64,000 bases of DNA from Ostrinia nubilalis. Its lineage: Eukaryota > Arthropoda > Insecta > Lepidoptera > Crambidae. Below are positions 13,981 through 26,100 of this stretch, in pieces (position 1 is the first letter of the stretch; each line of letters opens with the position of its first letter). The notes beneath the pieces were generated by a model. The model saw nothing but the letters and a program-made list of their open reading frames with translations. It made no database searches and was not told where the DNA came from. The stretch is taken from assembly GCF_963855985.1 (NCBI RefSeq), contig NC_087092.1:13454001-13518000 (forward strand), given 5' to 3'. A program made the position numbers and the translations under genes.

Positions 13981-14954
13981 GTGACACTTGAAACTGTTGT
14001 TCACAAATGAACCTTTTTGGCTACGCAAATATCACACAGACCGACAATGGTGTTGCTTTACTGCGCTTTTTGATTTTTTGAAAGAAAAACTGAATTAAGA
14101 TTTTTTGACAACTTGATTAGCTTATGCAAATTGCAATGTGATATTGTTTAAGGAAAAATACAATAAGGGGAACCCCAAGTACCTATCCTACATTATAATA
14201 TTAAAAAGCCTTCTGCCATTTTTGAATCGATAATTTTTTCATTAGCAATATAAAATAGAGTCTTGATAGTTCTGAGAAGTTCTATTAAAAATAACTTCTG
14301 AGCTTAAGGCGGTTCTCTGAAGCGTCCTATTAATCACAGATAAGGGAAAAAATGGATGAAGTCGGATAAGTACCGATCGCTGATCGGAAAGGAGTAAGGA
14401 CAAGCTTAACGAGGAAATGGATCTTACTATATCGATTCGGAGTCATTCAAAAATCATTTGCTTTCTTTCAAGGTTTCTAAGCATAATGCCATTGTAGCTT
14501 TTTAGCCTGATATGTATTCAAATATATTTGGAATCTCAATAGATAGGTATGTTTATTTTTTCAGCAGTAAATGGGCAGCTACTTGTAAATAAACAGTTTT
14601 TAATGAAATGCAATAACCACTACATTGCAACATTTTATTCGTGACACTTTTAGGTAATAAAATCATTAATTAAGATTTGAGAATGCATTCATTAATGGAA
14701 ACAAATTAAATTATTTTAGTAAGTATTAATCCCAAACAGAAAGACCGTCAGTTTTTAACCCTAGCGAATACTTTTAATAAGCGTTACATTAATATGGGTG
14801 AACTTAACCAACTTGCAGAATTCATTAAAGTTTCGAACTCTTAATTATCAAGTTAAATTAATAGCAAAGTTGGTATTTACAATGTTGGTAGTGGTTTACA
14901 TAGAACTTTTCAATGTTTCTGAGGAGATACTATCTTTAATTATACTAATCTATG
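13981..14954. other. Intergenic DNA, nothing recognised
   Basis: AT-rich, without coding character or a recognised repeat. Confidence 0.45.
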
Positions 14955-15155
14955 TATACTAATATTATAAGTAAAGCTGAAAAGTGTGTTCGGTTGAACG
15001 CGCTAATCTCAAGAACTATAGGTACTTTTGAAAAATTATTTTTGTTTTGGATAGCCCATATAACGACTTTAGGCTATTTATAATTACCCAAGTCAATAGG
15101 AGGCGGAGTAGTAAAGAAAAAAAAATGTTATAAAAACGAGAAATATTATTCAAAC
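14955..15155 (+). repeat. Lepidopteran dispersed repeat, second family
   Basis: It starts TATACTAATATTATAAGTAA, then carries the blocks TTGAACGCGCTAATCTCA, GGATAGCCCATATAACGA and a GTTATAAAAACGAGAAA end. This block order is common in Lepidoptera as a short retroposon-like repeat. It is non-coding. Confidence 0.6.
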
Positions 15156-16137
15156 TATTTTCACGCGTACGAAATAACGGGAACAACTAAGTAGTATAGT
15201 GATAAAATGAATACTTTAATAAAGATAACAAAAACTTATAATAGGTAATATGCATTGTAAATGAACCGTAATAATTATGTTTAGTAACTACAGTAAATTA
15301 AGGACATCGAAGTTTTTCATACTTTTCTCACCCAAACGCACAAAAGGCCAAACCGTAGCAGCCGTACTTAAAATGCTTCAAGTAACAAATGGTGTGTTTT
15401 ACATAGATTTTTTCAGAGAAAAGCCTACCGGCGGCATCTTTTACAAACAGAGATAACGAATAGAATTTTATTTTCAAACAAAACAAATAAGTAAAAGAAG
15501 AAACGAGGTTTAATTGGCTACTCTCGGCATCATTTTAGCTCCCATGAGAGTTGTGATACTTTGTGAAAATCAATCCCATTACAAGCTCTTGGGAAATCAG
15601 GAAGGGTTCAACATTAACATCAGAATGCTTGTATACCCCCATTCATCATATTTACGCCTTGTTTATGTTACTGCAAAGAAACACAGAGAAAACAATATTA
15701 CTCGGTGGTTGATGAAACAATTTTCTACCTTCAAGTGTTAGGAGCAGGATGCCATAGAGATAGTTCTGAGGAAAATCATTATTATAGGAAAACAGTGTCT
15801 AATACAAATCCTATTTAACGAGATACTGTACTTACTGTATTAAACACTTTTTATTTGTGGTGCATTTTTTCGCAAATAGGTTCTATATTGATTCAAAATT
15901 TTTATTAGATGAAGAAAAACAAAGTCAAAATAACAATTTAAAAAACTCACTAACAAAGCTCTTCACATGTTATAGAAAATAATCACTCGTAATTCACTGA
16001 CACGTTTTCTTTAGCTCCATTGAATGTGGTACAGCTAGACGACAGCACATTAGGCTAAGTTATTAATGTAATTGTAATAGGTTTTATTTTCAAACAAAAA
16101 TTTATAATCTGATGTCTGATCGACTGTAGGTACATGG

Positions 16138-18811
16138 TTAGTCGTGTTCCGGAAAGCGCAGGTCGGTCCCGCGCAGGTTGTCGTCGATCCACTGCTGCGC
16201 CTGCGCCGCCATCTGCTCGTCGAAGTGCTCGCGCCAGCCGCCCGCCTTGCCTGGAACGAGATTGAGCCTTATGATATGTTTCAAAGAGTGGGTATTTGAA
16301 AGACAATAATTCACATTTTGTGGCATCTTTCATAACATTAACGCTCAACACGGTGAAACACAAAGGTCATTTCAGTCTAGGACTAGTTTGAAATCTGTCA
16401 TGTTTCGTTTCCTATGCTATAGCATAAAGAAAAGCACATTTGGAACTCAAAAGCAAGTTGCAGTTTCTTTATTTTGTGTAGGTATCTCCGTCAATTTTTC
16501 TTCGCTCTCTATTTGTGTAGTCAGGCTTTCATCGAGGTAGCATCTCTGTAATTTTGTTTTTAGTCATATTAGCCTTCAATCTATCAGTTACTTCTAGCAA
16601 AGTACATCCTTAGATGAAATAACACGTCAACAAAAAGTACAATACGTAGAATAACTTTATTTCATTAGAGTACTAACCCTTTCGCATAAAAGACACGGTC
16701 TTTGCTACATTCTTGTCACTCAAGTGCGTAAAGGGCTCATTGTTAACTGACTTATTCTTCTTAAAGTTGTCAAACTTGAGGTGTTCGCTGAGAGCCCTGA
16801 CCTGCGCCTCGCTTGGCTCCTTTCCTAGAAAACGTGCTACGCGGCGAATGCCGCCGGGGAGGTCCTGAGAATAAACATTACTTTAAAATAAAATTGATTT
16901 GAAGTTCTCTGGATGACCGGCACATGTGAGTTAGTGTGACGAAAACTTTACTGCTTATGCTATAGAACTTCTAAGCCTTTGGGTAAGTACTATCTACACA
17001 TCGATATGAACCGGAACACTACTAACCATGTACCTACAGTCGATCAGCAAAGCAAAGATCCGTTTAAACATACGATTCCATAAATATTGCCTACCTACTT
17101 ATTGTTATTGATCACTTACAACTTTTATATTTTACCTTAATAAGATCTTCATAGAATAAAATAAGCAGGTTAGCGTGATGTCTCTGCCCCCAAACTTCTT
17201 TCAATTGTTCAAAGTATGGACAATAATCCACTGTAAATGTTTAATTACGTTTAGTGTTACAAACTATTAACATTGGAATTTATAATTTTACGATAATTTG
17301 AAAATAAGCTAATACTTTTTATTAAGTTTTCAGATAAATCTAGACTGAATCGTGATACCCACCGTCACCCTTCACGAAAGATTCCCAGAACTGCTTAAAG
17401 TTACCGAAGTATCCAAAGAAGGCGAAGAGCTTGTAGTGGTAATAGTACGAGACGGCGACGTCCCGCGGGTCGCGCGCCACGTACACCACCCTCGAGGTGG
17501 CCAGCAGCGACGGAGGCAAGTGAGACTTGAAGAACCGAGGAGAGGGACGATCTGCAGCTAAATCCACCTCGGAACTTAAAAACACTTTTATATCCTCCTC
17601 TTTTCCAGCGCTCAATTCTTTAATTTTTTTCAATGCCTTATCGCTGTTGATGACATTGGCTCTAAAAAAGAATTACTTTATCTATTCATATGTACACATG
17701 TTATCGTTTTTGATGAGTTTTTTATGTATCACTTTTCCCCAATGAATTGCTTTTAATTTCGTTTATCTATTTAATAAAAGACTATAAATTACAAATTAAT
17801 TTGTTATTTGAATATGCAGCCTTGTTCAATAAAACTTATCTTGGTACCTACTCACTCTAAAAATGGAAATCTATTGACTAAAAGAACGTCCTTTGATGTT
17901 TCGTAATCAAAATCTTTTGCAATCATCCACACCATTTCTTGGACCCATGTAGTGCCTGCAAATTAAACCCGATTATTTGTATTTGTTTTTTTTTCTAACT
18001 TCGTCATATTCCATATTAAATGTTTTCAAGCAAAAACAGGTAAGGTACAAGCCGACGACGCAGTAGCAGCAGACGGCGTGTCGCTGCGACGCACTGGTTT
18101 CTATGTACTTCTATGAAATACCTTCAGACGACATGTCCTTAGACAATTTTGAGCGTGAAAAGGATGAATGCCATTGTTGGCCTATGAAATGCCATGGTTG
18201 GCGGATAGTATCATCCCCAGTAAGTACATATGGTATTTTATAGAATTACAGAGAAACCAGTATCTTAACTTTTCAAGCATAAAATTGACAGGGTTAAACA
18301 GGGAGTGACGAAATGTTCAAACGCAAAAGTCACGCTCCTCACCCGATCTAGGGAAAGACACTACCCAGATGTCATCCAGCCTGAGTGGCATATTGTATAT
18401 TTTCGCTGCTTCTTTCCTATAGCCGCTCCGCAGGAAATAACCTTTGGGACCGACCCGCAAGTATCCATCTATGAAAGCTAAAAACAAGCATAAGATCTAT
18501 TATGACGTTTATTATTTTCAGCTAAGACAAAATTCCTCAAACCCTCCCATAGTTTGTCGAATTAGAAGACAATAAAAACTACATTAAAGGACACCACGTC
18601 CTATAATGTAGTTTTTAGTTTTTATCTACTGTGCACTGGTATAAAAAGCATGATCAATTCACGCACCATAAATATGATTTCTTAACATTTTTTACATGTT
18701 TTTAGGCAAATATTTACCCGTATTGAAGGTTTTCTGTAACTCGGCGAATTCCTCAGGCTCCACATCATTTATAGCGTAAGGAAAATCACTGCTACTCGTA
18801 CCGTGCATCAT
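16138..18811 (-). CDS. Cytosolic sulfotransferase, gene A
   Basis: Predicted to transfer sulfuryl groups from PAPS to small hydroxylated molecules in the cytosol. The substrate is unknown; insect relatives include retinol dehydratase. Seven exons join in frame: 18811-18718, 18477-18343, 17955-17856, 17661-17363, 17230-17136, 16864-16678, 16250-16138, giving 1023 bp and 340 residues. All junctions are GT/AG. Seen: the PAPS 5'-phosphosulfate loop SFPRSGTTW at about 72-80, the FFKSHL block with the likely catalytic His157, the 3'-phosphate motif RDPRDVAVS at about 173-181, and the C-terminal RKGKAGGW at about 302-309. The start is a double ATG at 18811/18808, as in gene B. A poly(A) signal lies at 16088-16083. 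The usual loop Lys is Arg here (B and C have Lys). It is divergent from gene B, with 4.4 kb between start codons. Confidence 0.88.
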
Positions 18812-19606
18812 TTTGTATTTAGTTTCAAAATATTATGATGAAAACTATTTTAAATAGGTAAGAGTTTTTAACTGAGAATGATATCAAAGTACAAAACACG
18901 CACCGTTCTTGCCTCCTGTAACTAAATGACTAATAAAATAGGTATATTAATGTATTTCTCAAACTGAAATATAACAGCAATTATTGTAAATTCAAATTGG
19001 AGTGACGAGAGGAGGAGGCATGTGTAAATTATCTTGTGAAAATTATCTATATCTTAACCGTATTAGTGTTGGTTTCGTCATGGTAAACAGTCAAATATTT
19101 TTCATATTCAAGGTTGTGTGTAAACTGAAAATACAGAAAAAAATAAAGACAGCTAATGAACCTTGAAAGTTAATTATGAATTTTGTATTTTTTAACTTTT
19201 TAATTTACTAATCTGATTTTTTTAGCATGGAAATCTAAAAAGTCAACGTAGATATCCACCTTTTTTAATTCTCCATGAGTTGCATCTCGAATTCAAATTC
19301 GCTCCAAATTTAAATTCCGGGAAATTTTGAGCTAAAAAAGTATTTTTGGCTCCAAATTTTCCATAGTTCGAAAAAAGGTGTATATGTAGATGTATCAAGT
19401 AGTCTACATAAGTAATGCAAATACAATGTTTTCCAGCAAGGAACCATTGAACCATTATAAAATCAATCATTTTTAGATTCCCATGGTAATAGCACCATTG
19501 ATTGACATTTGTACCCCGAGCAAATCAAGAGGGGATTGTTATTTCGCTAAATTAAATAAATGTGCCTATTAAAAACATGAAAAAAGCTTTTATTGTATTA
19601 AAATAA

Positions 19607-20816
19607 GGGGAATTATAAAACAATCGACTAAAAAATAACTTAGCGACTGATGATGGCATACTGTTTTAATAAATTGAGCGGTATGAATTTGAGTAAGCGA
19701 AAAATTAACTTAAGTAACGACGAATATTGATTAATAATCAAATGCAGAACGAGCTTACAAAAAGTGGGTTATGTTTAATCCATTTTAGATATTAAAATTC
19801 TGTCCGTGCGATTACATTACTAAGTGAGCGACTAGAAATACAAAGAGGGCAACTTCAATATTAAGATAGATTCGATTTTTTCCAATTGAAGTTATTTCCA
19901 ACCAACAACTAAAAAGTTCACTTCCAGCAAAGTTTTTTAAGCTGCATTATTAATGATTATTGGTTACTGATATTCTATGTGAGGTCTTATGTTCTCTAAT
20001 GAAGTAACTTCATAAGAGAATTCCTCTGTCGCGATTTCTGTCTGTTGCTACCTATATGGTAGCCCAAGTCATTAGAATCCTCTACGTTACCTGAGGCACC
20101 TAATATTGAGCTTGGACAATGGATTTTGGATCTAGCAATTCGGCTGAAATTAACAACACTACCACTAGAAGCAAAAATGATTCCCATTGGACAAAAAAGA
20201 AAACAAGGTCGGCCTGCTAAATCCAAGCCAGCACTTATTTGCCAATGACGATGAGTATAATTATAGTAGGGCTCCTGCCTATCAATGCCTATCAATGTTC
20301 CATACAATTAATGATATTACTTTTTGTAGTTGACTGAAGTGACTTATTTTGTTTTGTTATTTCGATTTATGTAAATGCATATTATTATTACTTGTTTCAT
20401 TTCATTACCTACCCTTAAATTTTAATAATTACTTGGCTAATATAATAGTGTTTCTTCAAATATCATTTTTAATGTGAGCTCATAATACTTTGTTCATTGT
20501 AGTATTTTTCAGTGGTTTTTGTATTTGAAACACTTCATTTAAGATAAAATGCCGCTCAGTATAAAAAAAAACAATTGCCAAATATTGAAAATAATGCAGG
20601 ACGTAACGTTGGCGCTCAAACAAATATTAGGTCGCTCAAATATTAAGAAGTATCTCATTGTGTATTTTAAGTACCTCAAATTAATGTTTGTTAGTTGCTG
20701 TTCTGTTGATTTCTCATCTTTCGCAGTCAGTCGCTCACTTAGTAATACTATAACCTAAATTAATTATTTTTGACACTTAAAACTTTAATTTACAGTCACT
20801 CGTTTTAATACTACCC
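19607..20816 (+). mobile_element. MULE-like element with 9-bp TSD
   Basis: A 1210-bp insertion in the A-B intergenic region. The direct repeat TTAAAATAA flanks it (19598-19606 and 20817-20825), and unit 2 has the uninterrupted site at 45086-45094. The ends are imperfect inverted repeats beginning GGGGAATTATAAAAC and GGGTAGTATTAAAAC. A 9-bp duplication, GGG-starting ends and the coding tail at 20063-20248 together fit the Mutator/MULE superfamily. It is too short to encode a full transposase, so it is a deletion derivative. Confidence 0.6.
20063..20248 (+). pseudogene. MULE-type transposase C-terminal fragment
   Basis: An open stretch of about 61 codons ends in a stop at 20246-20248. Its last part reads IGQKRKQGRPAKSKPALICQ. 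Tails of the form GQKR-K-GRP-K-AL follow the SWIM zinc finger in many invertebrate MULE transposases, as I recall the family. The SWIM cysteines themselves are not clear upstream. It lies inside the 9-bp-TSD element, which supports the assignment. The long minus-strand frame over the same place (19996-20307) is a shadow. Confidence 0.4.
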
Positions 20817-20841
20817 TTAAAATAAATATAAAACTTTGCAG

Positions 20842-21328
20842 TCAAAAGTATTTGACCAGTGCTCAAGTCAAAAGTATTTGACCAGTGTATGTTGCCAGTG
20901 ATGGTGTATGGCTCTGAGACGTGGTCGCTTACTATGGGCCTCATAAGAAGGCTCAAGGTCACCCAAAGAGCGATGGAGCGTGCTATGCTCGGAGTTTCCC
21001 TGCGTGATCGAATCAGAAATGAGGAGATCCGTAGGAAAACCAGAGTGACTGACATAGCCCGCAGAATCGCTAAAATCAAGTGGCAGTGGGCGGGGCACAT
21101 AGCTCGAAGAGCTGATGGCCGCTGGGGCAGGAAAGTTCTTGAGTGGCGACCACGAGCTGGAAGACGTAGCGTGGGCAGGCCTCCCACTAGGTGGACCGAC
21201 GATCTGGTGAAGGTCGCGGGAAGTACCTGGATGCAAGCGGCGCAGGACCGGTCTTTGTGGAAATCCTTGGGGGAGGCCTTTGTCCAGCAGTGGACGTCTT
21301 TCGGCTGAAACGAACGAACGAACGAACG
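20842..21328 (+). mobile_element. 5'-truncated RTE-clade LINE, copy 1
   Basis: A 487-bp insertion flanked by the 12-bp repeat AAAACTTTGCAG (20830-20841 and 21329-21340); the empty site is at 45099-45110. The open frame to 21308 encodes the C-terminal end of an RTE-type reverse-transcriptase ORF (GSETWSLTM..., KWQWAGHIARR, VGRPPTRWTDD, QQWTSFG). It ends in a short (ACGA)n tail, as RTE elements do. The reverse transcriptase core is missing. The first 20 bp, TCAAAAGTATTTGACCAGTG, are repeated 26 bp further on, a duplication at the truncated 5' end. Confidence 0.85.
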
Positions 21329-21960
21329 AAAACTTTGCAGACGCAAACATATCGTCTTCAAACTAATAATAGACTTCTATTATGTTGTTTCAACGAGTAT
21401 TTAATGTACCGCATAATTAATATTTCGTACAAACTTCATGAAAATGTAGACAATATTTAGTTGTCAATATTATTTGGTGAATGAATCTTTAGTAATGTAT
21501 TCGCAATATTAGCTATTAAAATATTAGTCGCTATATCATCGCCATGTAGGAATTGTTCAAACTTATAACTAGCTAGAAGTAGCTATCCTTTTTTTCTACT
21601 TTTTTTTTATTTATAAATAAGGGAAAAGGAGATTAATGTGAATTAGAACGATGCAACGAACGAACCAACCCTGCAGGTAGGTCTTATTTTGCCGTGATAT
21701 TTTTACGTAACTCGTGACTATAATCTTTTATTTTATTTTTTCTTTTATAGTTTAGAAAAATAAATTATGTTAGTCGTGTCTTACTAAACTATAAAAGATT
21801 ATTAAATAGTAGTAGGGTGGGTGCACCAGTCCCACACCAGGAACCAGTAGTACACCATTTCTAATTTCACATCAAAATATTAACAATCTGTAGAATTTTC
21901 CGCCACTTTTGATACGTTTGGTAGCACTGCCGTACTTCTACCAATAATTAGTCTTAGATA

Positions 21961-22222
21961 AAAAAATTAAAACCGACTCCAAAAAACCTGCACTAAAAAG
22001 TAGAAAATAATTACATTATTTCTTTATTAGGACAAATGTATACCATGATTGATATTCTCGGAGTCGGTGCCTGCTAAATGCCAAGCTTAATAAATGTTCT
22101 AAATTTTTCGGCACCGACTCCAAAAATATCAATCATTGTATACATTTGTCCTAATAAAGAAATAATGTAATTATTTTCTACTTTTTAGTGCAGGTTTTTT
22201 GGAGTCGGTTTTAATTTTTTTG
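21961..22222. repeat. Large foldback with 112-bp arms
   Basis: The left arm 21961-22072 and right arm 22110-22222 are near-perfect reverse complements around a spacer of about 38 bp. Each arm starts with an AAAACCGACTCC-type end and closes on CGGAGTCGGTGCC or its complement. A partial relative of the outer block (AAAACCGACTCCAATATAAA) occurs at 27661 and 48653. It is nested in the TIR element 21815-23064. Non-coding. Confidence 0.8.
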
Positions 22223-22609
22223 TTAAAATTAATTTATTTCATGCTTTTTAGTTGGTAAGTCCTTGTTATTCTCACTAAATATGGACGGTACCTATGTTTA
22301 ATGAGATTGAGATTTTCCATTTTAAGTGTTAATAATCTTCCCTACAATACAGGATACCTACTTTAATATGGGCAACTAAAAAGTATAATTTAACTTACGA
22401 AGTTTGACCTTTTATCATCAGCTCACCTAAAAAACCTGAAGTATTACAACTGTATGTACATACGTACCTAAAATATTTAAAGAATTATTCTCCAACTCCT
22501 AAGCGGTAAGGAGTTTTACCTTCCATAATCACCTCATCAACATTAGATGATGACTTACATATACTTGAATATCTTTAGAATAAATATGAAAAACGATATA
22601 TGTGCCTAT

Positions 22610-22830
22610 AAAATTTGAGGGTTGCCCTCGATTTCCCTAGGATCCCATCATCAGATCCTGACATGGTGACAATGGGACCACCTCCGAAGTGTACCCTATC
22701 GAACAAAAAAAGAATTTTGAAAATCGGTCCACAATTGACGGAGTAATCGGTGAACATACATAGAAAAAAAAAACATACATACAGCCGAACATATAACCTC
22801 CTCCTTTTTTGAAGTCGGTTAAAAAGAGAC
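22610..22830 (-). repeat. Lepidopteran dispersed repeat with GAAGTCGGTT end
   Basis: The blocks GATCCCATCATCAGATCCTG, GACAATGGGACCACCTCC, CATACATACAGCCGAACATA and CTCCTTTTTTGAAGTCGGTT form a repeat common in moth and butterfly genomes. Apparent open frames across it (22575-22948, minus) result from the repeat and are not host genes. Confidence 0.6.
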
Positions 22831-23188
22831 AAACACGACTTGGTACGATCTGGTCAACCTTAGGCACATTGCGACTTTCCACATTGATTGTTAAATAAAA
22901 ATAAACCTTACAGCTATTAAGAAAATTGGAATAAGCTACTTGATTCATACATACAAGGAGTAGTTAATTCTTTTTCTTGCAATTATTGTTGTAATAATTG
23001 AGTCACAATATCAAAATTACTTTTAAAAAGTCGCTTATTCGGTTTGTTACTGGTACACCCACCCTATTACATTTTGTATTTATTTAGTTGCCGTCATGTA
23101 AGATTGGCATAATAATTTATTTCTTAATATTCTTATTAAAGAAACTTTTTATTAAAATTGTTTATTATATTTTGAGATTTAATACAAA

Positions 23189-26100
23189 ATGATGCACGGT
23201 ACGAGTAGCAGTGATTTTCCTTACGCTATAAATGATGTGGAGCCTGAGGAATTCGCAGAGTTACAGAAAACCTTCAATACGGGTAAATATTTTCCTAAAC
23301 ACAATTGTAAAAATTGTTAAGGAATCATATTTATAGTGCATTAATTGATGTAACATCAAATAAGTTTAGCGTTATATTGCATACATACATCTTGTTTATC
23401 CCAGTAGATAAAAACTAGAAATCTTTTGATTGTTTTAGCTTTCACAGATGGATACGTGCGGGTCGGTCCCAAAGGTTATTTCCTGAAGAGCGGCTATAGG
23501 AAAGAAGCAGCGAAAATATACAACATGTCACTCAGGCCGGATGACGTCTGGGTAGTGACTTTCCCTAAATCGGGTGAGAAGCGTGACTTTTGGGTTTGAA
23601 CATTTTTTTTCACTCCCTGTTTACCTACTGACTGACAATTTTGAGCGTGAAAAGGTAGGATACTGGTTTCTTTTTGTTTCTATAAAATACCATACGCAGT
23701 TACTGCACCTTAGCAAAACGCGTGACGAGCGCTCATCATTTGCACGTGGCCATAGAAATACAGAGAAACCAGTCTCTTGCCTTTTCACGCTCACATTTTT
23801 TAACGACATGTAGTCTGAAGGTGTTTCATAGAAGTACATAGAAACCAGTGCGTCGCGGCGACACGTCGCCTGCCGCTGCTGCGTGGTCGGCTACGGACTG
23901 CCTTTGCCTGTTTGTGCTTTAAAACATTATGAATTTACCATGGAATATTATGGCGAAATTGTTAAAAAAAATCTACATAGGTATTCGAATAACGGGTTTA
24001 ATTTGCAGGCACTACATGGGTCCAAGAAATGGTGTGGATGGTTGCAAATGATTTTGACTACGAAACATCAAAGGCCGTTCTTTTAGTCAACAGATTTCCG
24101 TTTTTAGAGTGAGTACCAAGATCATCATCATCATTTCAGCCATAGGACGTCCACTGCTGAACATAGGCCTCCCCCAATGCTTTCCATGTTGATCGATTGG
24201 TAGCGGCCTGCGTCCAGCGCTTCCCTGCTACCTTTACGATGTCGTCGGTCCACCTTGTAGGTGGACGTCCCACGCTGCGTTTTCCGGTACGCGGCCTCCA
24301 TTCCAGAACCTTTCTGCCCCATCGGCCGTCAGTTCTGCGTACTATGTGCCCTGCCCATTGCCACTTCAGCTTGCTAATCCGTCGGGCTATGTCAGCGACT
24401 TTGGTTCGTTTACGGATCTCCTCATTTCTGATTCGATCTCGCAAAGAAACACCAAGCATAGCCCTCTCCATAGCACGCTGTGCAACTTTGAGCTTCTGTA
24501 TAAGGCCTATAGTGAGAGGCCACGTTTCCGAGCCATAAGTTATCACTGGTAACACACATTGGTTATACACTCTAGTCTTCAGGCATTGAGGTAATTTGGA
24601 CGAAAAGATGTTGCGTAGTTTCCCGAACGCTGCCCAGCCGAGTTGGATTCGACGATTGACCTCCTTCTCGAAATTGGACCTACCTAGCTGAATCGTTTGT
24701 CCGAGGTAGACATACTTGTCGACAATCTCGAGAATTGAGCTCCCAACTGAAACTGGGTAGGGCGTAACATGGAGATTCGACATAAGCTTCGTTTTGTCCA
24801 TGTTCATCCTCAGGCCTACCTGTTGGGAAACTCGATTAAGGTCTTCGAGCATTGTGCCAAGATCTTCCAACGATTCTGCCATGACCACAATATCGTCGGC
24901 AAACCGAAGGTGAGTGATGTACTCGCCATTAATGTTTATGCCGAATCCTTTCCATTCCAGGAGTTTGAAAGCGTCTTCCAATGCAGCGGTGAACAGTTTC
25001 GGAGATATAACATCTCCCTGCCTAACGCCTCGCTGCAGTGGAATCGCCCTCGTGCTCTGCTCCTGTACTCGGACCGACATGGTGGCGTTTTTGTACAAGC
25101 ACTTCAGCACCTCGATATACCGATAGTCAATACGGCACCGCTGGAGAGATTGTAACACTACCCAAGTCTCAATCGAATCGAAGGCCTTCTCATAGTCCAC
25201 GAACGCCAAGCATAGTGGCAAGTTATACTCCTCAGTCTTCTGTATAACCTGCCGCAGCGTATGGATGTGGTCTATGGTACTATAACCTTTTCGGAATCCG
25301 GCTTGTTCGGGAGGCTGGAAGTCATCGAACCTACGCGCGAGACGGTTCGTGATGACTCTCGAAAACAGTTTGTAGACATGACTCAGAAGCGAGATGGGTC
25401 TGTAATTCTTCAGCAAGGTCTTATCACCTTTCTTGAAGAAGAGCACCACCACGCTTCTGTTCCATGCCTCTGGCGTAGTTCCCTGGAGTAGGACGGAGTT
25501 AAAGAGTCTCTGAAGGACTTTCAGTATCGGTGTTCCACCCGCATTCAGAAGCTCCGATGTTATTCCGTCATCACCCGGTGCCTTGTTGTTCTTTAGCTGT
25601 TTGAGAGCCATCCTAATCTCGTATAGGCTGATGTCCGGGATATCTTCGGTATAGTGTCGAGTTAGTACCAAGATATCGAACAGTTTTATTTAACTAAGCT
25701 GCATATTGAAGTAACAATTAATTCGTAATTTATAATCTTTTATGTTGTAGATAAACAATTATTTTCCTTTTTAGGAGAAAGATCATCTACAACGATAAGG
25801 CACAGAAAAAATTTAAAGAAATGACCGCTGATAAAGAGGAGAATATAAAAATGTACTTAAGTTCAGAGAAGTCCTACTTAGCTGCAGATCGTCCCTCTCC
25901 TCGGTTCTTCAAGTCTCACTTGCCTCTGTCGCTGCTGCCCCCGTCTCTGCTGGCCACCTCGAGGGTGGTGTACGTGGCGCGCGACCCGCGGGACGTCGCC
26001 GTCTCGTACTATTACCACTACAAGCTCTTCGCTTTCTATGGATACTTCGGTAACTTTAAGCAGTTCTGGGAATCTTTCGTGAAGGGTGACGGTGGGTATC

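Larger units (their letters stand above)
21815..23064. mobile_element. TIR element flanked by TA (Tc1/mariner-like?)
   Basis: A 1250-bp insertion upstream of gene B, largely absent from the matching place in unit 2 (near 45608). Ends: GGGTGGGTGCACCAGT on the left and, read inwards from the right, GGGTGGGTGTACCAGT. TA occurs on both sides (21813-21814, 23065-23066). The immediate empty site in unit 2 differs by a few bases, so the TSD is likely, not proven. No transposase is present. It contains a nested foldback (21961-22222) and another dispersed repeat up to about 22830. Confidence 0.6.

Noticed and set aside
15514..15741. 75-codon frame, with a related frame at 38584-38781/38649-38876
   Set aside because: The two copies are in matching duplicated DNA but differ by frame-shifting changes, and no domain is seen. 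Not under coding constraint.
16055..16363. Frames of 62-102 codons over the last exon of gene A, and similar antisense frames at 27070-27322 and 48061-48313
   Set aside because: Shadows of the GC-rich last exon; the spliced reading explains the region.
20777..21361. 194- and 160-codon minus-strand frames over the RTE fragment
   Set aside because: Antisense shadows of the RTE C-terminal coding sequence.
23574..23813. 79-codon frame, identical to 46099-46338
   Set aside because: It lies in intron 2 of genes B and C across an inverted repeat. Identity reflects the recent duplication, not selection.
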